Shown: positions 52,722-64,000, counted from the stretch's first letter. The stretch is 64,000 nucleotides of DNA from Ancistrus triradiatus (GCA_025084515.1 JAJAGP010001968.1:69861-133860), one strand, 5' to 3'. A program made the numbers and translations. The notes: generated by a model from the letters alone, not told the origin.

Positions 52722-53029
52722 CAGCACTGTTGAGGGTCTTGTTTTCCTATCATAACATTTTCCAGATCACTGCTAAATGGAGAGATACGTGAAGAAGTGT
52801 GGCTTGCTCATTCTTGCATGTTTGAAAAAAGTGTTACTAAGTACTAGTGGTGGGCAAGACGACAAATCATATCAAGTATGATCACGATTGGCAGAACCTA
52901 TCATTACACAGACTTCTATAAAAATGTTGTAACCTCTATCATATGACATATTGTTGCTTTCTAAATGAAAATAAGATAACACAACCTCAGTTAAGTTTAA
53001 TATACTTCTGCTTATTTATTAATGAATAC
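52722..53029. repeat. Dispersed repeat, copy B of the 300-bp direct pair
   Basis: Same order of blocks as 50506-50806 with roughly one in six bases changed, 2.2 kb apart and in the same orientation. Confidence 0.8.
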
Positions 53030-53399
53030 ATTTAGCAATGAAAATTTGACACAGTGTTTCTAAAAGGTCTCAGAACTTGGTAAAGCTTCAACAAAGTGTG
53101 CAAAAACAGGTCATATTTATGTCTGTTCTATGCAGAGATTGTTGAGGTTGTTTGTATTTTTGTACATTTTAGTATTTCAAGATGTTCCATAGGAAACTGA
53201 ATGGAAAGTGGAGTTTAAGAAGAAAACAGTGCATTTTTAAATTACAATGTTCTCCCAGTTGTTGCCCATTCACACTTGTTATGACAATAGCTTAACCTAC
53301 CGTTTTATTATTTTTTTTAAATAAACATAAAGATTCAAGAGTCTGTGTATTGCTAACTACAGGCCAACACCAGCTGCACATGTAGGTTAAACATATTCA

Positions 53400-53599
53400 T
53401 TTTACATGTACATTTACAGCATTTAGCAGACACCCTTATCCAGAGCGACTTACAATTGGTACAGTCTTACAATCCAAGCAATTGTGGGTTAAGGGTCTTG
53501 CTCAAGGACCCAACAGTGGCAGCTTGGCAGAGGTGGGATTTGAACCCTGGACCTTCTGGTCCATAGTCCAGTACCTTAACCGCTAGGCTACCACAGTCC
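53400..53599 (-). mobile_element. tRNA-derived SINE, well preserved
   Basis: Head on the minus strand: GTGGTAGCCTAGCGGTTAAG (A box), GGGTTCAAATCCC (B box). The body GAGCAAGACCCTTAACCC and tail GTAAGTCGCTCTGGATAAGG follow. Useful as the family reference. Confidence 0.95.
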
Positions 53600-54319
53600 C
53601 ATTTATTTGCATTGCCTTGTATTAAATTGCATAATGCGCAGAACTTTTAGATAAAACCATGGTTTCAATTATTTTAGGGAAAATAGTGGTTCTGCTCAAA
53701 AATATTATGAAACATGATTAATATTAAACAGTGTTATTGTAACGGCAAGTTAGTCTGAGTGGTATGATGATACCCTGTGGTGACAGCAACAATAATGCTC
53801 TGGTTGTTAAAAGTAAATCCAAGAAATTTCCCCACATTTAAAAAGGTCTGACTGAAGTGACTCCACATGACACGCAATCTGGCAGATGGAAAACCATAAT
53901 GTAAGTCATTGTGTTTTATATTTGGGGACATGGCCCCAATTTACACAGTTCTAAGGAAGGTTCAGGAAGCTAATCTAAACCCTCGATCCGAGGTATGCAA
54001 TGCTGAGCCTCAAGAATTCAGTGAAGTAGAGGTCAGTCTTCATAATGACGGCAAAATTGAAGACAAGCTCCACTGTGTATCAATGACTGATTTTACTGGA
54101 CAGCAAAGATTTCGCTTGCAGAACACTTTTTGGTGTATTTTGTGGATTTTGGCAGTTTAGATCATATATTGACCTCATATTTTAAGTCTACTTGTATATT
54201 GCCAATAAAGCCAATGTAAGACAAATGTCTTATGACTGCCTCGGCATGCTTAGTCAGGTTAAATTCTGGCACACAGGCTATAAAAGTTGTTCACAATTAA
54301 CAGATTGACGCACATGTAA
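53600..54319. other. No gene recognised
   Basis: A plus-strand frame at 53909-54160 (83 codons) has no recognisable domain. Otherwise AT-rich. Confidence 0.5.
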
Positions 54320-54524
54320 CATTTACATTTACATTTACAGCATTTAGCAGACGCCCTTATCCAGAGCGACTTACAATTGATACAGTCTTACAATCCAAGC
54401 AGTTGTGGGTTAAGGGCCTTGCTCAAGGTTCTAACAGTGGCAGCTTGGCAGATGTGGGATTTGAACCCTGGACCTTTTGGTCCATAGTCAGTACCTTAAC
54501 CGCTAGGGGCCACCACAAGTCCCA
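54320..54524 (-). mobile_element. tRNA-derived SINE
   Basis: Complete minus-strand copy with a triple TTTACA tail. The sequence GGACCC in the body is replaced by GTTCT. Confidence 0.92.
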
Positions 54525-54545
54525 AAATCTCCATGTAACATTGAT

Positions 54546-54735
54546 ATTTACATTTACAGCATTTAGCAGACGCCCTTATCCAGAGCGACTTACAATGGGT
54601 ACAGTCTTACAATCCAAGCAATTGTGGGTTAAGGGCCTTGCTCAAGGACCCAACAGTGGCAGCTTGGCAGAGGTGGGATTTGAACCCTGGACCTTCTGGG
54701 CCAGAGTCCAGTACCTTAACCGCTACGCTACATCA
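54546..54735 (-). mobile_element. tRNA-derived SINE
   Basis: A second complete minus-strand copy 21 bases after the previous one in the same direction, with its own tail, so a separate insertion or a local duplication. Confidence 0.92.
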
Positions 54736-55642
54736 GGCAATAGCATAGTAAAGTGTAATTAACAGTAGAAATTAACTGTCTGTAGGCAGATTTCATGCGA
54801 CAGAAATGCCTCATCAGTACTGCAACAGCTGCAGTACATTCTGTTACAGCTACGGCAAGTATGCATTGAACAAATCTACTGAATACCCCGGCCAAGGATG
54901 AGAGCATTGCCGCATGATGACAGTTTGAAAGTAGCAGAGACATGAGCCTAAATGAGGCAGATGAGCATTGCAACAATGAATGAACCAAATGTGGAAAACA
55001 ACACAGATCCAGATGTTGAACCCTTTTGATACTGAACATGTCTGGTTATCCTCATCTGATAAAACAGCCAGAGATTTCAAGACTTGGTAAGTTACCTAGA
55101 TTTGACAGAAGCTAAAGCAGCACTATCTAGGTCAGGTTTGAAAGGACAGAGTTTGCTGTCACTGGGTACAAACATTTTTCTTGGAACATAGTAGTACTAA
55201 AGATGTTTTTGGTTGTGTTGAACTTGTTCTCTGTCTTAAAACATTAGTCTCCCAAGAGGCAGGTTTGTCTCGTTTGAGACATGCTGCAGTTCTGTATTTT
55301 ACTTATTTATTTTATTCACAAACATCCCTCCTGCAGCTGAAGAACATGGGGTGTTGTTTTTTGTTTTTACAGTTGTTCAATCTTTGGCTGAGTCTCAAAC
55401 TTCATACTAGTGTAGCAAACAGTGTGTCAAAGTTATGACACACTTTTGTGATGTGCTGGTGTCACACTGTGTATTATATTAGTGTTTTCAGTCTGAGGCA
55501 CAACCAAGGGTACCAAACTCCAGAGATTTGCTTTATTTTAATTCTGTTTGATTCCTAGTACAGGGAAGCATACAAGAAGAAACTGCTACAAGCACTAAAA
55601 CTTATTTAAACATTTAAGATCATAACCTGATGCTTTTTAAAA
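54736..55642. other. No gene recognised
   Basis: No exon, RNA or repeat boundary that I can support. Confidence 0.5.
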
Positions 55643-56262
55643 CTGTGGTAGCCTAGCTGTTAAGGTACTGGACTATGGACCAAAAGGTCCAGGGTTCAAA
55701 TCCCACCGTTGCCAAGCCACCACTGTTGGCTCCTTGAACAAGACCCTTAACCCACAATTGCTTGTATTGTAAGACTGTACCCATTGTAAGTCGCTCTGGA
55801 TAAGGGCGTTCTGCTAAATGCTGTAAATGTAAATATCACAAACAATGGAGATTTTGGGACTGTGGTGGCCTAGCGGTTTAAGGTACTGGACTATGGACCA
55901 AGAAGGGTCCAGGGTTCAAATCCCACCGTTGCCAAGCCACCACTGTTGGCTCCTTGAACAAGACCCTTAACCCACAATTGCTTGGATTGTAAGACTGTAC
56001 CCATTGTAAGTCGCTCTGGATAAGGGCGTCTGCTAAATGCTGTAAATGTAAATATCACAAACAATGGAGATTTTGGGACTGTGGTGGCCTAGCGGTTAAG
56101 GTACTGGACTATGGACCAGAAGGTCCAGGGTTCAAATCCCACCTCTGCCAAGCTGTTGGGTCCTTGAGCAAGGCCCTTAACCCACAATTGCTTGGATTGT
56201 AAGACTGTATAAGTTGTAAGTCGCTCTGGATAAGGGTGTCTGCTAAATGCTGTAAATGTAAA
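55643..56262 (+). mobile_element. Three tandem SINE copies (218-219 bp period)
   Basis: SINE heads start at 55643, 55861 and 56080. The sequence separating copy 1 from 2 and copy 2 from 3 is identical (ATATCACAAACAATGGAGAT then TTTGGGACTGTGG), so the unit duplicated is SINE plus flank, not three independent insertions. Copies 1 and 2 also share the variant CCACCGTTGCCAAGCCACCA, whereas copy 3 has the family-typical CACCTCTGCC and a short deletion. Confidence 0.92.
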
Positions 56263-56475
56263 ACCAAAGGAACATGTTACTAAACTTTACCACAGATAAG
56301 TTATTCCTGTACTAAGACAATGCTGGCAGAATTATTGTTGTTGTTATTATTTTTGATGTTGTTGATATGAATGCTAATTTAATAACTCTGCAATAACAAA
56401 AAATGTATTTAAATTTTTCTTCTACAAATAAAATTATATAATAAATTATCGAACTATCTAATATAGATATAAAAC

Positions 56476-56660
56476 AGGCCAGAATGGTGGCACAGTGGTT
56501 AGAGCTCCAGAGACCCATTAAAGTTCTAGCTGTTGCTTTGGAGTTTGGATGTTTCCCTTGTATCTGTGTGAGTTGCCTTAAGTTACTCTCTCCATCATTC
56601 CAAACAGATGTTATAGGTAAACTGGCATCTCGAAAGCGTCCCAGTGTGAGTGAGTGAGTC

Positions 56661-56696
<36 letters not shown>

Positions 56697-56880
56697 CATG
56701 TCCCTGCAGATAGACTAGGGGCCTGTCAGGGTGGTTCCCATCTTGTGTTTAACTGTTTCACACCTACACCTAGGATACCTTAGAGATGCCAACTAAGCTA
56801 GTGCATGCCATTTAAATGTGGGAAGAAATTCAGAGTGCTTGGGAGAACATGCAAACTACTTATAACACGTCACCTGACAA
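56476..56880 (+). mobile_element. tRNA-derived SINE, second family, diverged, with (GT)n
   Basis: The head GGTGGCACAGTGGTTAGAGC and middle block TTGGAGTTTGGATGTTTCCC are recognisable. A (GT)n run sits at 56660-56685, and a reversed middle-like block (GGGAGAACATGCAAACTAC) near 56845 suggests a second fragment in inverse orientation. Confidence 0.6.
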
Positions 56881-57926
56881 TCTCTGATAGTTGATTGCTG
56901 CTTCAGTGACTTTTGCTTGCTTGCTATTGACTGCAACAACAATACAAATGTAATTGCATCCATACCTACTAATACACAGTTGTGTGTACATGGATGTGAT
57001 GTTTAGAGTGTTTTGTAACCTGACCTCATCTTAAATACAGAAGGTCAGGACATTGCATGCTGGTTCCTTTACTTATTAAAGTTAAAACTACGCCCACTTT
57101 GGGTACTAACTTTCATTTTGGTTGAAGAGCAAGACCCCCTCTGCAAAAATGAGTTAAGCCTGAAAGGGGGCAATGTTCACCCTTCAGACCCATTGGCTAT
57201 GCAATACACATGAAAGAAATCTACAACTAACATGGAGCTGCTATTGAAACACATATAGCACAACAACTACGACTGCATCATATGTGGTGATCTAAAAGTA
57301 TTGGCACTGCTACTAGAAATGCAGCCTGGATATATAAAGTACTGCTGGATCCTTTTTGAATGGAATAGCCTTAATGTCGCATTACATTAATAAGAACTGG
57401 CTGCACCGTAAGCATTTCACTCCAGTGCAGAAGAGTGTGGTGCATAAACTAGTTGACTGTCCAGGAAAAGTATGTCTGCTGCCTCTTCATGTAAAACTCA
57501 GACTGAGGAAATATTTTTGTGAAATCAATGAGCAAAGAAGGATGATGGATTTTGCTATTTAAGAATAACTGATGCCAAGATTAAGGAAGCATTTTTGTTG
57601 GTCCACAAATCTGACAGGTCATCAATTTGAAAGATCTGCTAATGGGGCCTGAGAAAAAAGCATGGAAGGAATGTAAAGATGTTATTGAGAATTTTTCCTG
57701 GGAACCACACTGAGAACAAGCAATAGTTCCAAATAAATATTTCGAAATGTGATTAACTGGGTAAGTCACTAACGATAACTGGTAGTAATCATTTAGTAAT
57801 TCATAGAACTAATCAAAATAGGTATTTAGGCAATCCTGGTCACATCGTCCACCACTAACAGTAAGTAAGACTGGCTTTACACCTGGAGAGAGTTACACCC
57901 TACTGTATAATTACATTAAAAATGAT
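56881..57926. other. No gene recognised
   Basis: AT-rich spacer. A 68-codon frame at 57356-57562 is unremarkable. Confidence 0.5.
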
Positions 57927-58190
57927 AATCAAGTCAAGTCAAGTCAGATCTATTTATATAGCGCTTTTTACAATGGAGCATTGTCTCAAAGCAGCTTTAA
58001 AAGTTTAGATTATCTCCTAATAACTACGTCCAATCCCAAATTGAGCAAGCCTAGGGCGACAGAGGCAAGGAAAAACTCCCTGAGTGTTATAGGAAGAAAC
58101 CTTGGGAGGACCAAGACTCAAAAAGGGACCCAACCTCCTTGGGCGGCGTAGATGATAAATCTAAGAGCGAAACTAAAGTCATGGAGTCAA
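57927..58190 (+). repeat. Dispersed fish repeat (TATAGCGCTTTTT type)
   Basis: Opens with AAGTCAAGTCAAGTCAG, then TTTATATAGCGCTTTTTACA, AAAGCAGCTTTA, GGCAAGGAAAAACTCCCTGA and GGAAGAAACCTTGGGAGGAC. I know these blocks from many teleost genomes. A reversed scrap is at 12828-12960. Confidence 0.7.
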
Positions 58191-58544
58191 AGATAATAAC
58201 CTGTCATCATATATTCCAGATCTACCAAAAGCTAAAGCTGACTTTTGACTTTTCTGTCAAATAGCAATAGTTTAGCCTCAAAGCCTCAGGCTTCCTCTAC
58301 CTTACTCCTGTCTAAAATTCACACATATTGGAATTTTACAGACAATGTGAATATATTGTTGTTTGCAACCAAGTCACATAAACAATACTGCACAGAAATG
58401 GCAGTATATCCTTAAGGAATTTGGTTGAGCTCAAATCTTTGGGTGGATCCAAAGCCTATCCTGGAAACATGGTGCTAGCAAAATGTATCACACTAAATAT
58501 GACACTAATAGGGAGGGATGGTATGTTATGATGCCATTACGGCT

Positions 58545-58925
58545 TTGCGATATTGCCTATAAATAATATTGCAATATTTTTTAGGCCACATAATGATACA
58601 CGAAATACATCTCAGTGTTTCAAACCTCCTTTAAAGCACTTGGGGTGGGTACTGGGAAGGACTTCACAATATGATACGCATCACGATACGTGAGTCACGA
58701 TATGAATATATCACGATACATTGCGATATTCCACAGTTTACTGAAAATACAAAAACAGCCGAAATACAAGTTATGGTGTGCAACCTGAGTCGTCTTAATA
58801 CAGGAGCGTGGGTTGGAGTTTACACCCCATTTCAAATGTGTTTTTCTTCCTTGAAAATCGATGTAGTATATCACAAAAATAAATATCACGATATATTGCT
58901 GTATTGATTTTTTAGCACAACCCTA
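58545..58925. repeat. Dispersed repeat rich in CGATAT motifs, hAT-like
   Basis: Contains GGGTACTGGGAAGGACTTCA and repeated TCACGATA/TATCACGATA, typical of short hAT-related repeats in fish. Ends are not clear. Confidence 0.5.
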
Positions 58926-60202
58926 CTTTAATGCATACAATCACACCAGTATGATCAAGCCATAAAAACTCTTGATTATATTCATTAGTGTCCTCTGGCA
59001 TAAAGACTTTGAACGTGCATGCAAAAAGGGGCAAATGATAACCAAGTTAAAATGAACTACATAGGATTTATTTAAGCCAGGTAATTTCACCCAAAGGTAA
59101 AAGAAAATGCCATGACGCAGGACTACGTACTGGTCAAGTGTCTGTAACTGAATTTATTTCTTTATGTGGTTGTGAGAGGGAGTGAGCCAAAGCAGAGAGA
59201 AAGAGAAGCAAAACCCAGAAATGAGGTTTAAAAAAATGACGTGACAATTTCGTTCAAATAATCAAAATATCTAACATCATGATGCTCTTCAGTGCTTTCA
59301 TAGCCTCCTTAATATTTGTACATGCTGATGAAGGAAATCCTGAGCAACAATAAAACAATACAGACTGTCCACATCAGCTAGAACGAGTCTGAAATCTTTA
59401 GTCACTCATCCATGCAAAATCTAATAACACCGAGGAGAAAGTGCGTATATATATCTCCTGACTATCCAGTGGAGTACAGAGGCCAAAGCCTAGAGCGTAG
59501 AAATCTAATTGAAACCAATTTAGCATAAACATGAATGGGCTCTTTAGTTCCTGATCTCTCCCTCTCTATCTCTCTCTCTCTCTCTATATAGTATATATCT
59601 CCCCCTCTTTCTGGTAACTTTGTTGCTCAGCTCCAGCGCAGGATGTAAGGCCAGCGCTTTTCGCTGCCCTGCTGAAAGCTCTCCTCAGCGATGCACTTAG
59701 GTGCCCAGTGGCAGACCCTCATAACGGGGGAAAATAATGGTCTCTCTGAAAGCAGCATGGTTGCCACAGTGAGAACGATCACAGAGACACTCCTAAAATT
59801 TACACAGCCTGGGCGTAAACGCGGCAAAAATTGGGCACCCCGGTCAACTTCTGTGTAGAAGAAGTGGGCAAATCCATTGTAGTGACATAAATATGACATG
59901 TTTCCACACATTTAATGAACCCATACTGTTTATTCACTGAATTTAGCATACTGGAAAATATGAAACGTTTCAATAGTTTGCCCATAATAAGTAAAACCTG
60001 CCGTGACTGACATCTTCGAATGTTTTTTGTAGCAGCAAAGTTTTATTATTCTTACTTTAGGATTTTTTCCCTCACAGAACTACCTTTCTTAGGTTGTCCT
60101 ACACGCATGGAATGTTTGAGATCTTCTAATCTGCGATAATTTCAGTCTGGGTATTGTGCTGGTCATACCAAACCCTTCTGTTTCCCTTTGTTTGATTGTG
60201 AG
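58926..60202. other. No confirmed gene; one unexplained minus-strand frame at 59911-59627
   Basis: Most is AT-rich with a (CT)n run at about 59564-59585. The minus-strand frame 59911-59627 is preceded by a plausible acceptor (TTTTAG, exon would start at 59792). It encodes a hydrophobic stretch (VSVIVLTVATMLL), then residues with two cysteines ending in KRWPYILRWS and TGA. It could be a terminal exon of a gene lying beyond the window, or chance. I cannot name it. Confidence 0.25.
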
Positions 60203-60796
60203 TAGGGATGCACCGATGCCACTTTTTTCCTTACGATACCGATACCTGATGTTCAAGTATCTGCTGATACCAAATACCGAACAGATACCAACTCTACTCA
60301 ACTTCTTAACTACTCAATAGGTGCCTATGAATCTTGAGATTTATTGATTGGAGTGCCTTTATTTTCATAAAGCCAGTTTTCTGCCGTCCCCAAAAAAGAT
60401 ATAATAAGCTTGAAATAACATTATTACTTGGTTAAGTTTTTTAGCCCCATGGAAAAATGTCTTCTGTCATAATGCAGTAAACAAGCACAAGCAGGGAAAC
60501 ATAGTCTTATCACGCATTTTATTGTCTCAGCGAGAATAATCCCATACCACGGACATGCTGCTGGCTTTCAGTTAAGCCTCATCTAGTGGCATGCATGTGC
60601 TTTCAGTAACCGGCGTCATAGAAGTCTGTCGGTTATGGAGTAGTTTTCTGTTTCCTGCCAAGCCTGGCTGTGTCCGGTTTACTGGCAAGAAGAATAACAT
60701 TCCGAGTTGGGACCAAAGCGACCATAAGTGTTGCATATAACTATTGTACGGGTTTCCAGATGTTTTTCCTTTTAGTCTCACTGGTAATAATGAAGT

Positions 60797-61147
60797 AGGG
60801 AGGGAGAGGAGGGAGGAGGGGGGGGGGGAGGAAGAGGAGGGGGGGGGAGGGGGGAGGGGGGGGGGAAAAGGGAGAAGAAGGAAGGGACCGGGGGGGGGGG
60901 GGGGGGGGGGGGGGGTGGGGGGAAAGAGGGAAGGGAGGTGGAGGGGAGGGGGAAGAGAAGGGGGGAAGGGGGGAGAAGGGAAGAGGGGGGGGGGGGGGGG
61001 GGGTGGAGGAGGGTGGGAAGTGGAATCGGGGGGGGGGGGGGGGGGGGTGAAGGGGGGGAAGGAGGGCGGGGGGGGAGGAGGTGGAAGGAGGGGTGGGGGG
61101 AGGGGGGAGCGAAGGGGGGGGGGGGGGGGAGAAGGAGGGGGGGGGGA
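60797..61147. repeat. Extreme G-rich polypurine tract
   Basis: About 350 bases almost entirely G with A interspersed on the plus strand, including an uninterrupted run of 26 G at 60890-60915 and several runs above 10. It begins and ends abruptly in ordinary sequence. The apparent proline- or glycine-rich reading frames are artefacts. Such runs are prone to assembly and base-calling error. Confidence 0.95.
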
Positions 61148-61443
61148 GACGGCTACTATTGCTTTCTGGATCAATCATTTCACATGAATGCTGACAAGGA
61201 GGAGTCCCTAAATTACACCTACTTGTTAGGTGTTACCCTAAAATAGTTACTGTTGCTGATCTAATAATCCCATCCTTTAGTCTCATGGTGTGTGTTTATA
61301 CAGATGATTGTAATTTTAGGCAATTTCCTAAATGACTTCGGATTATGTCATAAAAAGTTTTGCTAAACATTTATTATCCTTCAATAAATAAAGCACTCTG
61401 AGATATTGGCCAGAAATTTATTTCGTCTTCTTCTTCTTCCTCT

Positions 61444-61489
61444 CATTATTATTATTATTATTACTACTACTACTACTACTACTACTACT
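61444..61489. repeat. (ATT)n-(ACT)n compound microsatellite
   Basis: ATT units switch to ACT units without a gap. Confidence 0.9.
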
Positions 61490-61949
61490 CCAGCTGAAAT
61501 CTTAAATTAACTTCAGTAAAACTTGAATGCAGTGAGAATCCTCTGCATTATTGTTACAACATGGAATTAAAATGCACTTAACTGGGTTGCCTACCAGTTG
61601 ACTGACGGAACTGACCTAACCCTAACCCTTGCTTGATGGAATAGAAAGTACCTTAAACCATAAACTTTTAAATAAGGTTTACTCACACTCTCAGCAGTCC
61701 TAAGTGCTGCTCCATGTTCTCAGATCAGGGCTATTTCTACAATAATATTATACTATAATTATAAGAACAGAAATTATTCATTTTAAATTGATCACTTTCC
61801 TGTAATGTGATGATTCAAAGTTGTTTTTTGTTTTTTTTGGAATGTGAATGAGCATCGGACACATCTGGTTGAAATACGACCTGTTAAATAAAGTCAGTAT
61901 CAATGCCAATCCGATCCAGAGTATTGGATGGCTGCATCACTAGTGTTGT

Positions 61950-62340
61950 GTCTACTGCAGACTGGAACAGGTTTGTATTTGGCTCCATCCAGCTCATGTT
62001 CAGCTCTGACCAGTTTCCCAGGCTCTGCAGATGACAACCATCCCCACAGCACCATGCATCACTATAGGGATGGTGTTCTCATTGATGAGCAGTGTTTGAT
62101 TTGTACCATGTGGCTTTGTGACCACGCCAAAAAGTTCAACTTTGGTCTCACCAGAACGGAGTACCATTTTCCAGAATTTGTTTAGTCACCAACATGCCTT
62201 TTATCAAACTCCAAACATGACTTCGGATGGCTTTTTGCAAGAAAGTCACTCTTCCATAAAGCCAAGCTCTAAGGATTGTCCGAGAAACAGTTTTTTTTGT
62301 GCACAGCTTTTCCCTTCTCAGTTGTAGATCACTTTACCTT
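61950..62340 (-). mobile_element. Tc1-like transposase fragment
   Basis: On the minus strand, about 62160-61985 encodes ETKVELFGVVTKPHGTNQT, then NTIPIVMHGAVGMVVI, a decayed version of the catalytic-region block WSDETKVELFG ... NTIPTVKHGGGS of fish Tc1 elements. The right part of the interval is related flanking repeat. Frameshifts and missing ends make it a relic. Confidence 0.65.
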
Positions 62341-62426
62341 CTGCTTCTTGGTTGCTTTTCTGTTTACTGCCCTACTTAACCGGTCACTGATTTTTGACAC
62401 TTGATGTAGATACATGACATACATAT

Positions 62427-62907
62427 TAGTGGTCAAGCGATATGGATTTTTTTATGGCCGATTTGGAGAAGAACGTGACCGATGGCCAATATATAATTCC
62501 GATATCACATTTTTTTTTGCAACTGACAAAGGTAATTATAATAATTGAGACCAACAATTTCTGAACATAAATTAACCTATTTAAGCTATAAAGTTTTTTT
62601 TAAATAAATGAAAAGGTTTTATTGAACTTGACCACAACATTTATTACCAGTTAACAGCATCATCTTGTTTCTGGAAAAAAAAAAAAAAAATGTGTACATA
62701 CTTTCAAAAAATTAGCAATGTTAGCACAGTGCCCATGGTAGCAACATCTTTTTGTTTTTAATCCCAGCCCCGTTAAGAGTGGCAAGTTGTAATGCTGGAA
62801 ACAAAGTTTCTCTGCTTTTTCTCCACAATTTTTGAATAGCAGCCTTGTGAGCATAGATATCAGCCAATATCGAATATCTCAAACTGGAATTAATCAAACT
62901 ATCACTA
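62427..62907. mobile_element. hAT-like non-autonomous element with exact 8-bp target duplication
   Basis: ATACATAT occurs exactly at 62419-62426 and 62908-62915. The element begins TAGTGGTCAAGCGATATGG and its right end in reverse complement begins TAGTGATAGTTTGATTAATT. Interior blocks (GACCGATGGCCAATATATAA, TTTGTTTTTAATCCCAG) are shared with 38651-39303. 481 bp, no coding capacity. Confidence 0.88.
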
Positions 62908-63083
62908 ATACATATACATTCCATTAAGGTTATTTCAATTCCAGGTTGAAACACATGGGTTGTGAACATATATGCAAGGCCACTGTACATATATTAAATA
63001 AATCATTAGTTAAATACATTAAAATGTGACACTGGCAGTTCTACTACAGTTATGTGAAGCCTGATTTTAAGCAATAAGCTCAG

Positions 63084-63117
63084 AATAATAATAATAATAA
63101 TAACAATAATAATAAGT
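63084..63117. repeat. (ATA)n microsatellite
   Basis: About ten ATA units with one CA interruption. Confidence 0.85.
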
Positions 63118-64000
63118 ATATCTGCAGCAGCAGATTTGCTCACACGTCTAAATGAATGACACTTTTGCTGCTCAGACCAGCCTGACTCATGTGAATGTAG
63201 CTCAGCATGAGCTTCCTGACACCTGCAACCACAATTCATGAAGCCAGCGAACACTAATACAATCAAGCATGTAAATTTAGAATTGCAATGCATGACAAGT
63301 CTATAAACTTTCTCTTCTTACGTCTGCATCCTTATAGAAAGACTGAGAAAGAAAAATAAGTCTCTCGTTAATACAGGTATGTGCACGAGCACTGACAGGT
63401 GGGAAGGGGGGATCATGTGGATTGTTTACCATTCATATCAGATCACAGAACAGAGAAAAAAAAGGCCTGAAATTTCCTATTACGTCACCCAAAAACACTG
63501 ATCCACTAATACCGCTAAGGCTTACTGCCTTCAGCTGCCCCGCAAATCACACCATGATTATATGGGAATTTTTCTTAATCATGCCTGACAGAATCAGCGG
63601 CACATCACCAGACACACGTTATTATTGTTGACATTGAATAAAAAAGACAATTTCACACAATTCTATAGATCCACGATTGTAGGTAAACATATTGAGAAAA
63701 CCCCAGCAAAAACTAGCACAGCAAGCCAAATGACCTTGCATATATTATAAATGAATTTATTCTATCATACATTAATTCAACCTACGTCACACAGGGACGC
63801 ATTTTAAGAATTAGGACTTTGACCGATCTTCCACACACTATGGCGTCAGTAATCACACGTAGCGTAACACTAGGGAAGTGTTTCCCAAAGTGGGGGGCGC
63901 ATCGTAATAATGCAGCTGTACAGGTGATTTGTCACATTATTTTTTCATTTTTTATTCCACAAGAATTAGCAGATTTTAAGAAGAATTACCGTTTTTTAAA
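63118..64000. other. No gene recognised; possible repeat start at the window edge
   Basis: No exon seen. GTGTTTCCCAAAGTGGGGGG near 63879-63898 resembles the opening of a dispersed fish repeat that continues beyond the window. Confidence 0.4.

Larger units (their letters stand above)
60203..61942. mobile_element. Putative hAT-like element containing the G-rich tract
   Basis: The left end TAGGGATGCACCGATG and the right end (reverse complement TAGTGATGCAGCC) resemble the GGGATGCACCGAT termini of fish hAT-like repeats. The sequence inside each end (CGATACCGATACC left, CAATCCGATCCAGAG right) fits too. Flanks share only five of eight bases, so the target duplication is weak. No transposase frame inside. 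Confidence 0.45.

Noticed and set aside
59627..59680. Neurotensin-like peptide (RWPYIL) in the unassigned frame
   Set aside because: Only a six-residue resemblance, with no dibasic site after it and no precursor layout. Treated as chance.
60572..61187. Long proline-rich and glycine-rich frames over the G tract
   Set aside because: They exist on both strands only because G/A-rich sequence lacks stops. No conserved feature.

Overview
The window reads as vertebrate, most likely a teleost fish and probably an otophysan (catfish/characin-type) fish. It is AT-rich, nearly all non-coding, full of CA/TA/ATT/GATA microsatellites, and crowded with repeat types I associate with teleosts: Tc1-like transposons, TA-flanked and hAT-like short elements, tRNA-derived SINEs with a shared 3' tail, and LINE reverse-transcriptase scraps. 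No prokaryotic gene organisation, CRISPR array or operon is present.

The one host gene I can reconstruct is a teleost nab1 (NGFI-A/EGR-binding corepressor 1) on the minus strand. Seven coding exons with AG/GT boundaries and consistent phases lie at 47298-46558, 44303-44170, 41332-41281, 33396-33277, 28759-28582, 23833-23693 and 21352-21264. Joined, they give 1455 nt (485 codons including the stop), close to the length of mammalian NAB1. The start exon begins with a 5'UTR splice acceptor, so at least one non-coding 5' exon and the promoter lie further right or outside the window. The frame carries one in-frame TGA (28714-28712, codon 365) in an otherwise conserved exon; this is the most consequential oddity here.

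Left flank (1-21 kb): Tc1 debris and a LINE scrap; a CpG-richer block (about 2.1-6.2 kb) made of a degenerate motif block, about nine copies of a 138-bp tandem repeat and twelve copies of a 30-bp tandem repeat; a broken Pim-like kinase (6.9-7.6 kb, minus); then two further Tc1 copies (11.3-12.5 kb and 16.0-17.7 kb), SINEs and another LINE scrap. About 17.7-21.3 kb is unremarkable sequence downstream of nab1 that must contain its 3'UTR.

nab1 body (21-47 kb): the introns hold a LINE scrap, a fold-back element, a TA-flanked MITE family, hAT-like elements with 8-bp target duplications (38.65 and 45.26 kb), a Tc1 3' half that received a secondary SINE insertion, and several SINEs. A (GT)n tract in transcript sense lies 21 nt past the weak donor of the 141-nt exon.

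Right flank (47-64 kb): upstream of the nab1 start codon, with no exon I can identify. It holds a BED-finger hAT fragment, a dense SINE cluster with a tandem triplication (53.4-56.3 kb), a 0.35-kb G-rich tract inside a putative hAT-like element (60.2-61.9 kb), and a hAT-like element with an exact 8-bp duplication (62.4-62.9 kb). I see no undescribed multi-gene system; the points worth checking are the nab1 nonsense codon, the 138-bp array block and the G-tract element.
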